Program-made: the position numbers and the translations under genes
Part shown: positions 1 to 10,332 of the stretch, piece after piece
Numbering within the stretch: the stretch's first letter is position 1
How the letters are laid out: the number at the start of each line of letters is the position of its first letter
Assembly (NCBI GenBank): GCA_021234155.1
Contig: JAJEKV010000003.1
Span: 27,635,166 to 27,699,165, forward strand
Reading direction: 5' to 3'
From: Isoetes taiwanensis
Lineage: Eukaryota > Streptophyta > Lycopodiopsida > Isoetales > Isoetaceae
DNA: 64,000 nt
Notes under the pieces: model-generated
Told to the model about the DNA's origin: nothing
Databases searched by the model: none
What the model saw: only the letters and a program-made list of their open reading frames with translations

Positions 1-3000
1 CGCTATTGTCACCCTTGGCCTTAGCAATATCATATTCCTCGTCGACGGCATGGATATCATAATAAAGATCACATGTGCCATCTTCCGTTACGTCAAGTGA
101 CTCATTATCCTTAACATCATATATTAGGCATCCCTCCCTAATAACTTTGAGGCACTCCGGATCATGAGCAGCAGATAGTGCATGCAGATGTGACTCACAC
201 CAAGGACAAACGATGACAATAGTGAAGGACCTCGGTTGTCAATCCTATACACCTGGTAAAGAAGCTCTTGTAGTCCTTACGGTTCATGCCCATATCTCCT
301 CTCCCACCCCCTGGCTGTCCAACACAAAGAGTGATATATTTTTAAGGCGAAGTTGAATCGGCAAGAGACCTTTGTACCCAATGGAGACTGAATCTTGGGA
401 TGATTGTCGTCTTCTCGATAATCTTCTTCACAAGGGCCACTTTTCTTCTCAACTCGCCCAATTACCTTAGGGGTAGAGTCTCCTTATGTTTTGTATTTTT
501 AGCCTTCCAATTCTTTAGGAAGTCCTTTGACCGAATACAAACTTCTTGATGTCATCATTCTTGAATTTGTCCGGCAATCCAATTTCGGATAATGCCACAT
601 CCCCCGATAGCCTTTGTAACTCGGCTCCCTACAATTTGTGACTTCATTGTAATTACATCCTTTACATGGCTGCGGCACTCAACGAAGGACATCCTATCCT
701 TGGTGAAAGCACCCTTCTTGTATAAGACTTCCTTCTTTAAAGCGGTCTAAAACCCAAATGGTCTCGCGTCGTCTAGCCCCCGAAGTCTTTCTCATCTCTG
801 TCACATTCAAGTCAAAGATGCTTACATCAGCGGGGAGGCACCCTACCCATAGTATCGGCAGACTTCCCTTGTGCATAAAGCGTCCCGAATTCATTCCACT
901 TGAGCCATCTTGCCTCCTTACAAAACACAATCTTATCTGAGCACGTTGGTCCCGACTTCTTTGGATGAGCTTCGGAAGGACCCGCAATGTCATCACCACC
1001 TTTTTTCTTTGATTTTCTTGCGGTCTTCTTCTTCTCAGTATAATTTATGCGGCAGTCCGCTCCAGCGGCTTGAATGCCTCGGACTTTGACCCGCATGCGG
1101 TGGGCAATGGGCAGCCATATTCCACCCACTGTTGTTGGGGCGTGGCGCGGTTTTGTTCAACGTATGGATTTGCAATAGTACGGACATTGAATCAGTAACA
1201 TAGAATAGAAACACGCCGGGTGCGATTTGAATAGAATTGATCAAGAGAAAAATCACGCCTGGCGTGAAATGAATAAAGTTACTAATGCAATTCCACGCCC
1301 GGTGCTTTCAAATCAAACCAATTCACGCGGTGTTTTCAAATCAATCAATTCCGCCCGGGCGTGTTTTCAAATCAATTGGTTGACTTGAAAACACCGGCGT
1401 GAATTCGATTGATTTGAAAACACGCCTGGCGTGAATTGGTTTGATTTGAAAGCACGCCTTATGAAACCAGGTTGATTACCTTTTGTATAGAAATGTCTTC
1501 CCCATTTCATTCAAAGTTGCACTAATCTCACCAAATCTGCGAGGTGAAGTATTGGCATCCAAGATCGACACCTCCTATACGATAGTGATTGTAGAACACT
1601 TTTTGGCCTGTTTGTTACGCTTTGATGATGATCGCCTTTTGTGCCTCAACGGAATGTTGCCCGCCGATGATGACATATTTAATATCATCACTTGATAATA
1701 GCTCACGGGACGTTCGGCCCACACAAAGAAGCTTGTTCGAGATCATATCCCAAGGTAGCACATCCGCTGGCATAGGCATTTGACCTGGATTACTAATCAT
1801 GCTCACGAACAATCTCCATGGCATGTGCTGGATCATATCTTCTGCTAACATAAATGGAGCTTGGTGAACGGATGAGGGACTTCACATGGATCGCAAAAGT
1901 TTTCTTAAGACCCAATGGATAATGGTCAGAGTATTTATTCAGCTTGTTCATGGCCTCTAGCTGCGCCACTCTGGCCCTCCGTTCATTCTCAAAACGAAGC
2001 CTCCATGCCTTCGGACAACCTGCAGTTGAACATCCTTCCCTAGATCTAGGACCCTCTTAGAAGCTTTCAAGTCAGCTAATTCCCTAGCTTGCTGCAAATA
2101 GTGACTTGGTGTCGGTTTAGTGAACATGCCTCTACGCACAGCTGTAACCCTTGGCAAATAGATATTGGCGTAACTGCTACATTGGTTGGCCAACCATACT
2201 TAAAACATGTCTCACCGTTCACATCCGTCTTCATGAACGTATTCTTGTATGCATGAGCTCTACAATGAGTAAGTCCGAAAGCGCAGATCTTTCTTACGCT
2301 ACGTGTAATCTCCAAGAGCAATTTGCGGTTGGTGTCATCCTCTTCCTCACAAGAGATTAGGATCCCTTGTTTGGCCATCTTGTTCCGCTTCCTTTTTTCC
2401 TCGAGAAGAGAGTTAAGTCGAGCTTGCCATTTGTCTTGGCAAGGTCAACGTACTCACTCGGCACCCTCGCCCATTTCCTCTTCGAGGCGGCGAGGTCAAT
2501 TGGTTGCTATAAGAATCGGCCCTTCATCATCTAAGGTGAGATCATATGGTATGCGCATCCGGTCGCGTCTACCCTTGCTTTCTTGGCAGGATTAGAACCC
2601 GAATTATTAGGGGTTTTCTTCCTCTTGAGCACTGCAATGAAGATGAGCACTTTTTAGAGTACTTTTCAGAACAAGAGATCACGCCACGTGCATTTAAACC
2701 TAAATTAGTACAAATCACGCTTGGCGTGTTGGTATCTCCTATTATTGACCATGCTATGCGTTAATTTGAAACTAAATTATTTTGCATCCACATTTTAAGC
2801 TACATACCCTTCATGAATCCATATTTCACACTATTTAACCTCATTGAACATTGCTATCTCCAACTGTCTAACACCGCTATATTCTATATAAAAAGCGAGC
2901 AAAATTATGTTCTCTGAGCGGACAATCGAAAGCATTGGCCGATGTTAATATTTTAAAATTCATGCAAAGCATAATAACTCAAACTCATGCAAAGCATATT

Positions 3001-3207
3001 AAGTGAAAGGAAATATCTCAAATTCATGCAAGCATAATACTCTCTCCACAAAGTGTATTCTCGTGGCAAATTAAATACCTTGAATAGGGTTACGCGGTAT
3101 TCTCGATCAACGCCCCTCGAAGCTTGAGAAGAGCCGGGTTTAGAGATTCCTCTTCCACCGCTTCCTCTGCCCCATCCGCCTCGACCTCGATTCGCTTTAG
3201 AAGACAT
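1..3207 (-). pseudogene. Gene B of the transposon, copy 1 (3' part outside window)
   Basis: Unrecognised multi-exon gene read leftward. Exon 1 starts at ATG 3207 with an RG-rich N terminus (MSSKANRGRGGWGRGSGGRG) and ends near 3079 at a GTATTT donor. Exon 2 follows a TTCATTGCAG acceptor near 2629 and opens with KRKKTPNN..KKAR, a nuclear-signal-like stretch; it runs to about 1478 at a GTAATC donor. The next exon, near 1165 leftward, holds a basic K/R-rich segment and a conserved block KIVFCKEARWLKWNEFGTL. Around 240-30 the frame reads CPWCESHLHALSAAHDPEC, a possible Cys/His metal site. Several one-base indels break the frames, and the acceptor before the third exon reads AA instead of AG. The continuation in copy 2 reaches an FCP1-like domain. 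The function is unknown; a DNA- or RNA-binding partner of the transposase is only a guess. Confidence 0.6.
1165..1478 (-). repeat. Palindrome-rich intron of gene B, copy 1
   Basis: Contains perfect 13-bp palindromes CACGCCTGGCGTG at 1254-1266 and 1421-1433 plus decayed copies about 33-50 bp apart, alternating with TTTCAAATCAA-type spacers that pair with TTGATTTGAAA on the other arm. The whole block from about 1254 to 1455 can fold into one long hairpin. The same structure lies at 36601-36812 in copy 2. Confidence 0.75.
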
Positions 3208-3672
3208 CTCCGGAGTCGCCTAGTAACAGAGTCGGAAGGTCGCCGGATCTGGCTTTCGAGCTGCTTTCAAGAAATAGCTTTTTCTACTGTCACGAGAAAT
3301 AGAGAAATTTGAATTTCAAGAAAACACAAAATGCGGTTTGAAATATTCTTGACACATACAAATAATAATGACGAAGACCCGTCCGCTGACTTCTTTCATT
3401 AAGTTTTTAAAAACCAATCTACCCAAAAAGTATCCCGCCAAATTTATCCCGCCTAAACGTAGTTAACCTAATCTTTCTTCTAATTCGAATTTTTCCCGAC
3501 CGCCGGAGTTTCCATAGCCTTGACTTCTCAAATCAGCCTTCGAGACTCAAATCAGCTTCTCAAGAATGGCTGTGCATTCGGTACTCATCTCATTCCAATA
3601 GCTTGAACATTAATTTCCAATAGTAGGTGTTCGAATAGCAATTTTTCTGCAAAGGTCGAAGATGAATGTTTC
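3208..3672. promoter_or_regulatory. Divergent intergenic region between genes A and B, copy 1
   Basis: These 465 bp separate the ATG of gene B (minus strand) from the ATG of gene A (plus strand), so they probably hold both promoters. No clear TATA box is visible, and the 13-bp palindrome is absent. The matching region in copy 2 is 34372-34840. Confidence 0.45.
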
Positions 3673-4119
3673 ATGTTAACTACAAATCGAGAAAAAAGGA
3701 AAGTAGGATTATGCAAGATCGACTCCATCGATCCGACTGTAAACTGTCATGGAATTCCGCTCGGGGATAAGTATGTCCGAGTTACAGTGATTAACTGCTG
3801 CACTATGGATGAAGCTTTACCTCGCAGACACCCCGGTGGGGATACGGTTGGAGAAAGTGTTGGAACATTTGTTGCATGGCCAAGAAACCGCTTAAAAAAG
3901 GTATGTAACATGTATTACATTGTAGAAATATAGAAGTAGACAAAATTTGTTGTATTCATTGGAAAAAGATTACAATTGTATATAATCTGGATAAACTGGA
4001 TAAACCAGACAAAATCCCGTGACTCTTGTTTCAAGCCCGGGCCTCTTGAGTAGCCTGGGCTATCGATCTCCCATTTCCATTGCGGGGCATAGTGAATTCT
4101 TACGGTAAAACCCCAAAGA

Positions 4120-4681
4120 AAAACACGGGCTCTAGCTCCACCACCCCCTTTGCTCCACCTCCACCTCCTGCTCCTGCTCTGCTCGCTTTGCTCCATTGGT
4201 TGAACCTCCAATGCATCATTATAGCGCCCTGCGGTAGTGGTTCCATTGGTTGAGCCATCTCCATTGCATCATTATACCGCCTGCGTGGTAGTGGTTCGTG
4301 TTGGGGCATCCGGGCATAGAGGCTAACCACTAAGAAACGCGGCTCCTCATTTTGAATCTCGGTGACGGATGCGAGATTCACTCTCGATCAATGCATGTCT
4401 TGCATTCTCGAAGTGATTAGATAAGAGGGCCAGCCTCGGTGCGATTGCAAGGGCCCCGAGCCCAGATCTATCATTGCCCTGGCGCTCTGGCGCCGCCATC
4501 ATCATTACTTGATCCAAGTACTCCGGGGTTGCAAGGCGGTGCTCAGTAGGGACTGGTGCTGGGCCGCGGTTCAACCGGAGTGGAAACTGGAGCCGAAACC
4601 GAGTCAAACGTGTGATTGCTGGCCCAAATGTAATTCCAATGCATCTTCGTCACCAACCGGGTGATTAATGTAACTTGGCAT
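4120..4681 (-). pseudogene. Coiled-coil/proline-rich transposon gene, copy 1 (frameshifted)
   Basis: The start is ATG at 4681, directly after an AG that can act as splice acceptor (ATTGATAG|ATG). The N terminus reads MPSYINHPVGDEDALELHLG, then a Pro/Val-rich stretch, then YLDQVMMMA and a helical segment (LALLSNHFENARHALIESES) likely to form a coiled coil, then two repeats of EPLPQA-YDA-E type and a Gly-rich tail. Small indels break the frame. The 5' exon is probably non-coding, from the promoter near 5620. No known family recognised. Confidence 0.45.
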
Positions 4682-4857
4682 CTATCAATAGGAAGTGAGC
4701 GGAGTATCAGTATTCACGCCTGGCGTGTTATATTTATTTATTTATTTATAAACTTAGAAACTAAGAGACACGCCCGGCGTGTTTAGCGTAAAGTTGAAAG
4801 TAGGGATACAATTGTTTGCACGCTCAGTGTAAAACCGCCTATATAGGAAAAACTATA

Positions 4858-5032
4858 CACGCCGGGCGTGCATTCCATGAGGTAGAAAAAAAAAACACAT
4901 CTGGATAGATAAGTAAATAGATAAAGGCCGGGCAATTATTGGCGTGTAAATAATTGCCACGGCCTTTATCTATTTACTTATCTATCCTGCATGTTTTTTT
5001 CTACCTCTGATGAGTGCACGCCCGAATGTATT
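4858..5032. repeat. About 170-bp hairpin in intron, copy 1
   Basis: The left arm GATAGATAAGTAAATAGATA (4904-4923) is mirrored by TATCTATTTACTTATCTATC (4967-4986). Pairing extends outward through GGTAGAAAAA / TTTTTCTACC to GGGCGTGCA / TGCACGCCC. The apex holds a decayed 13-bp palindrome. The counterpart at 33020-33218 has an intact apex. Confidence 0.8.
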
Positions 5033-5599
5033 CATGTTGAAGGCTAAAGGTTACCATAAAACACGCTTTAGCGTGTTTCAAATATTATCTTTCAGATTTT
5101 TCTAATGCTTTCTACTACACTTATTCATAATAGAAACTTGCATGCAATAGCATGATTAATTCAGGAAGAGAAACTCAAGAATTTACTCGAAACAAAAAGA
5201 AGCAGATGAAGTTTATAAAAACTATTCGGTTTTCATAAACATCATCGCTTCCTCTCGCCGAAAGCAAATGCAAAAGCTTGTCTTCTTGGATTAAACGCCA
5301 TTGAGATGCAACTTAAAACTAAATGAAAACTAACCTTGAGTTTGTGAGGTGGAAGGATTCAAGAACGGAGGACTATGCTTGTGGTTTTAATTAGGTTTTT
5401 CGATTCGCGAGACCTTAGTCCCGCTACAGATGCTCGAGAACTAAAAGGCTGAGTCTTTTAGTAAGTTAGGAATTGCCGAAACCAAACATCTAACATTCTT
5501 TGAATATAAATCGCTCACTAAGATTTCAGGACGGCGGATCCAAACACAGCAGCAGCGCAACCGGCAAATCGTATGAAGGAAGGAAGAAAATGTAGGAAC

Positions 5600-5687
5600 T
5601 TTGAGAGCGTAAAATGGATTTATATAGGCATAATTAGAAATAAGTTAGCGTGAATAATTGATTGCTTGAATTAACACGCTGGCGTCA
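5600..5687 (-). promoter_or_regulatory. Second duplicated promoter, copy 1 (coiled-coil gene)
   Basis: On the minus strand a decayed palindrome (5674-5687) is followed by TTATTCACGCTAAC and a CCTATATAAA TATA box near 5619-5628, in the same layout as the promoter at 6840-6916. It lies upstream of a presumed non-coding first exon. Confidence 0.5.
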
Positions 5688-6303
5688 CGGTCTTTCCCGC
5701 ATGGACATGACATGTATATGGTATATATGGAGAATATTGCATTTCATGCAATAAATTCTCACGGCATTTTATTCCATTTATTGCATTCGAAAAAATAGAA
5801 TTTAGAAATTTTATATAGGCTAACTTAAAAATGATTTTAAAGGCAAAGTTATCAATGCTAAAAAATGACTTGTAAGGTTGGGGAATTGTTTTAGGTCGTA
5901 TAGGAAAATTTCCTATGGTTACTGTGATGCATCAAAGATTTCTCATGTGGTTGATTTATAGTGTTCCCGAGACTTTGTTGAGACAAAATTTGCAGATACA
6001 AAATTTTAGAGAGACACAATTTTAGAGAAAACAGCTTGGAGCCAAAATAATTGGAGAATACAGTTTGATTTTATCCAAAAAATTTTATGTACAGAAAAAC
6101 TGTTTGAAGAAAACTGTTTGAAGACAAAGTTTATGAAGAAAACTGTTTGATTTCATTAAAAACAGTTGTATGTAGAGATGCCCGAAGGCTTGGAAGCAGT
6201 TGCCCGAAGGCTTTTCACACAATTTACAGAAAAAAAATGCCCGGAGGCGTGTCCAAAACTTCTGTAAGAATGGAAACAAAAAATGGGCCGCCCGGGATCT
6301 GCA

Positions 6304-6797
6304 TCACTCTTCTTCCACGCCTGCAACAAAGAAGAAAGAAAGGTGTTAGAAAAGAAAGAAAGGTGCAAAAACAAAAAACAAAAAGAAATCACATGCAAAC
6401 CTGGTTCATCTCTTAACCACTCCAAAAACTGGTCGAATTGTCGGCCTTCCTCCTCCTCCTCCTCCTCCTCCTCCTCCTCCGAGATTTCATTCTCTGTTTC
6501 AGGGTCAAGCCAACCCTGAAGCAGAGCGGCCATGTGCTCTTGGGAGGACATCTCCTCCTCTTCCTCCAACTCCTCCTCTTCCTCCTCTTCCTCATCTTCA
6601 GAATCAGAGGAATCAGAGGAGCTCAACTCCTCCTCTTCCATGTCGAAATCAGAATCATCCTCTGAATCGGAATCAGAGGAGAATTGGGAAAGAAAATCAA
6701 TGAGGGGGGGGAATTGAGCGGGTTCTTCAACCCGACGTCTCTTTGAGGAGACCTCGGGTTCTTCATGAACGTCGAGCGCTGAGGCTGAACGCTTCAT
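6304..6797 (-). CDS. Acidic 137-aa transposon protein, copy 1 (two exons, intact)
   Basis: Exon 1 is 6797-6401 and exon 2 is 6320-6304. The 80-nt intron (6400-6321) has a CCAG|GTTTGC donor and a TTTGTTGCAG acceptor. Joined, they give 414 nt, that is 137 codons plus stop, ending DEPGVEEE. The protein starts MKRSASALDVHEEPEVSSKR, has a basic KRRR nuclear-signal-like patch near residue 20, then Ser/Asp/Glu tracts including two long poly-Glu runs, and a hydrophobic FDQFLEWLRDEPG near the end. Such composition suits a nuclear acidic protein (activator or histone-chaperone-like), but no family is recognised. It lies antisense inside gene A's intron. This is the only gene of the element that reads through without a break. 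Confidence 0.7.
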
Positions 6798-6916
6798 GGC
6801 GGGCAGAAAAAAAATTGGGACAGAATGGAAGTCTTGAGAGTGTGAACCGGATTTATATAGGGTTAATTAGAAATTAGCGTGAATAATTTATTGCCTCAAA
6901 TAACACGCCAGGCGTA
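6798..6916 (-). promoter_or_regulatory. Promoter of the acidic gene, copy 1
   Basis: On the minus strand the order is the palindrome (6904-6916), TTATTCACGCTAATTTC, a TATATAAA box at about 6853-6860, then the ATG at 6797. The motif sits about 45 bp before the TATA box, as it does at the paired promoter near 5620. Confidence 0.6.
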
Positions 6917-9900
6917 CGAAATTCCCGCCAGCTATATCATCTAGGGTATATTATTATGGATAATAAATTCTCACGTCTATTAGTTATATGTCTTTTCGTA
7001 ATCATATATCCAAATTTTCGATAATTAAAATTTGGATATATTTATATAAATGTCATTTCCTTGTTGATTTCGTTTACGCCCATTGTTATTATTATATTAA
7101 ACCTATTTCCAAGGAATTTCTTGCTTTTAAAAAAATTTGATTTACCTCTACATATTCCATAAATGTACGTAGTTTTTTTATCTTATGGTGTAATAATTTT
7201 TTCCTACTCATTGACTAAAAAGGGTGCAATTTGCCTAGGTCAATGGTGCCTCTCCAACTCAAGATGATGTGCAACATATTGAAAAGAGCAATATCAATGA
7301 AAAACCAACTCCTAGCAAGAATGTTGAAGAAAAACAATTAGTCCTCTATAGTAGGGTGCAATGGAGGAACAAGAAGGTGAGAATCATGCACAAGTGCAAC
7401 AAGGAAATAGTAGGCCAAGGAGTCATTGTGCTAGCAGATCCTGGTCAAGCTGTTAATGATGAAAGGCTAGGGGAAGACAATATTGGTATTGCAATTTCGA
7501 TGTTGGAAGACAACTGGAAAGGTAAAGGTTTGGGTGACAAGGAATGTTTTGGTTGTGTCAAGCAGGAGGTTCCTTGCATCATGGCATGGCCTATAAGTAG
7601 TGTTCAATTTGTGGAGGATTATATTTTTCCAGAGCCTGAGGTTGTTGGGGACAATGATTGTCTTGATATTGATCCATTGGCAGTTGGAACTCTAAACCTA
7701 GGCAAAAAGGGGAGAAGTATCGGTTGCCGACATTATCCTAGCAAAAGAGCCAAGTTGATTAGTGACACCAAACGTGAGACAATGGTGAAGGTTAGGGGCT
7801 CAGATTGTTGTTGGAGTGATTGTATGCAATTCTTCACAATAGAACAATTGGTGGAAGCAAGAGCCACTTTTCAAGAGTACACTGTTGATGAGAGGAGGAC
7901 CTACATGTACACAATCTTCGAGCATACACTTCAAGATGAAAGAAACCCAAAGAAAAAAAGATACCCTTTGCTAGGCAAATGGATATGTGCAAAAGCATGG
8001 CAGAGTATCCATGCAATTCCAACTTCTTCATGGCATAATTGGCCAAAAAAACAGGCAGAGGGGAACAGGATTGCTTTACATGGAAATAATGGTTTGTTAA
8101 GACCAACAGCTAGGACCTTGGCTGCCAGGGAGATATTTGAAAAATATATTGATTTCAATGCAGAGTCTATGCCACACAAAAGCAGAAGGGATGAAAAGGG
8201 AAGAGCAGTTGTTGAGAAAAGGTTGCCATCACATTGTACTCAAAAGAGTATTTTGGAAGAAGTGAATTCCCTACTTCGAGAATTGGGAATTCTTCCAATA
8301 TCCCAACCTAGCTTTAGTAGGTTATGGAAGAAGCATTTCAATCATGTCACCATAGCAACTTCAAACAACTTTGCAAAGTGCAATTTATGTGCTAAGTTGA
8401 AGGAGACTCTTGATAAGGCGTGCAACCTAGTCAAAGGGCTAGGATAAGGGGAGCATATGAAGGACCATATGGTGACCAACTATCATGTAGATCATGTTAT
8501 TGGATGTGGAGGACTTTATCTGCATTGGAACCCAATAACTATTTATGTATTATACATGACAAGATGGACCAGCAAAAGACTTGTCTTCCACAATTCAAGT
8601 ACATACCAAAGTCATGTGGAAGATCATACCCTTCTGAGATCTCAATGATGGGGCAATCTTGCATGGGCGTAATCAAACCTACTATGGCCATTTTAGTTTG
8701 GAGTTGTGGAGTGATGGTCAGATTTTCATATTGGGAGTATCATGAGGTGTTTGAGAAACTATGAAAATGGATACAATGGTCACCTCGGGGACCTTCTGAC
8801 TAGCCGGGCACTACATAGAGCATTGTTAGATGGAAACCCTAACAATATTGAAAAGTTCAGCAAGGCAAGGTTTAGGAAGCATGGGTCTAATGAACATGTT
8901 GGAGCTTCAACTTCACGTGCTAAACCTCAATATCTACCCAAAAGGTTTCTCTTGCAACTTGATAATTGTCTTTGGCCAAAATAAGAACAGGTGGATGTTT
9001 TCTTTCCTATCCTACTTAACAGCTGTGGGGATATTTGAAAGAGTTAATTTAGGGTTTCTTATGCCCGGGCATACCCATGAGGATGTGGATGCATTATTTG
9101 GCAAATATAGTTGTATCTTGAAGCAAACAAACAAAGTGACCAACTTTCCTAGGCTAATGGAAATCTTGCATGAATGCACTACTCCAAACCCTATAGCTTC
9201 TCTCATAGAAGAAGTGCCCGATTGGAAGAGCTTTGTGGATGGTTATACATTGGATCTTGAAGGTCATTCCAGGCCTCTGCAGTTCACTTTTTGGGTGAGA
9301 GATGGGATTCCAATCTTCCAATGGAAGATGAGACCTTCAGGAGGATGAGTGGGAGAGGAGGGGAGGAAATATGGCGTAGAGATGAGAATGGCAAGCCTAT
9401 GATACCTCTAGGTCAACCAAAAGCTTTAAAACCTACTGAAGAAGTGAAGCAATTGGGATTGACTAAGGAAGGAATCCAAGACTATATAAAGCATTGGCAA
9501 ACCAATCCGGATGACACCAACGAGTGCCTTGGTGGCTTACTTTGGAAGAAGGTGATTAACTTTGTTGGGGAGATAGACACATCCTCGGATGAATTGAAAG
9601 AAGGGTGGTTGCCTAAAACTAGGTGGAAGACCTTAGCAGGGTCTTTGAGGATGTTGATGACACCTTGTAAGTAGCATTTAAGCAATATGCTCCTCCTCCT
9701 TCCCGACAAACACTATGTTGGTCCTAAGAACAATAGGCCAAAGTTTCTAGGCATGGATGCTTATGAACCTTCCACTGACTTGGAATGCCACCAATTTGTG
9801 GTAGTAAAGCCATCAGATTTAGATACATATCCAGTGTGGTTGGGGTTCACTATCTCTGATATTTGCAAAGAAGAAGGTAATATTAACTTCAACCATGTGC

Positions 9901-10288
9901 GGGTGGAATGGTGGTGTCCAGTACCAACGTATCGGATAAAGAAAGGTACTCAGATTGTTGGACAAAGAGATGGAGGAGAAATCCGAGTGATCCTGATCTT
10001 TGGCTAGACTATGAAAGTGTTTTGTACTCATGGACTCCAAACACTATTCCAGCTAGAAATGCGAGAATTACAATACCTCAGGATGTCAGGAAGAAGGCTA
10101 TGATATCATTGGGGGTGCTTGAAGAAAGTTGAATAACTATGTAAATTTTTGTTATCACGTTTTTATGATATGGTGCTGTATTGTGAAATATTGACTATTT
10201 TGTAAATAACATGATATTACGTTTTCATAATTTTGAGGTGAAATGTGTGAATTTGAATATGCTACTAAAAACATGCAATATGAAATTT

Positions 10289-10332
10289 GTCCCAAAATTA
10301 AGACATAAACCTAATTTAATTGAATGATGGTT
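10289..10332 (-). repeat. Terminal inverted repeat, inner end of copy 1
   Basis: Read on the minus strand it begins AACCATCATTCAATTAAATT and differs from the left end of copy 2 at only one of 44 positions. Confidence 0.9.

Larger units (their letters stand above)
3901..7238 (+). other. 3.3-kb intron of gene A, copy 1, holding two antisense genes
   Basis: Bounded by AAG|GTATGT and TTTGCCTAG|GTC. Inside, on the minus strand, lie the coiled-coil gene and the acidic gene with their TATA-type promoters. Perfect 13-bp palindromes occur at 4715-4727, 4769-4781, 4858-4870 and 6904-6916. Copy 2 keeps the same donor, acceptor and length (30833-34147, 3,315 nt). The splice itself is predicted, not shown. 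Confidence 0.55.
3673..10132 (+). pseudogene. Gene A of the transposon, copy 1: DUF8039-like exon plus DUF7869-type protein
   Basis: Exon A (3673-3900) encodes 76 aa with GIPLGDKYVRVTV and VGTFVAWPRNR, the pattern of the plant transposon-associated DUF8039 domain. It ends AAG|GTATGT in phase 0. Exon B begins after TTTGCCTAG at 7239, also in phase 0, so splicing over the 3,338-nt intron keeps the frame. Exon B first shows a second DUF8039-like block (7380-7620, ending IMAWPISSVQF). It then has a DUF7869-type core: HDKMDQQKT (about 8555), LLQLDN (about 8955) and GHTHEDVDALF (about 9070). A WLGF...VRVEWWCP segment lies near 9840-9915, and the stop is at 10132. The three acidic positions could be a DDE/D RNase-H-like triad, which would make this the transposase; that is inference. 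Frameshifts near 8419, 8740, 8980, 9340, 9670 and 9910 break the frame. Confidence 0.65.
1..10332 (-). mobile_element. Copy 1 of 12.35-kb TIR DNA transposon, outer end outside window
   Basis: This stretch is the reverse complement of 27724-38062; paired coordinates sum to about 38,056-38,063 throughout, so the two copies differ by only a few bases in net length over 10.3 kb. By eye they match at roughly 95% or better. The inner end is a terminal inverted repeat ending ...ATGATGGTT at 10332. It cuts a Helitron Rep reading frame directly, and the TIR itself supplies the TAA stop. The 4-bp target duplication should be AGTA (10333-10336), but its partner lies left of the window. About 2 kb of the element, including the FCP1-like domain, is missing here. 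Strand is given relative to copy 2. Confidence 0.9.

Noticed and set aside
6413-6717. Plus-strand Ser-rich and Leu-rich frames over the acidic gene
   Set aside because: Antisense shadows of the GAG/GAA repeats in the minus-strand acidic gene, which alone has conserved splice sites in both copies.
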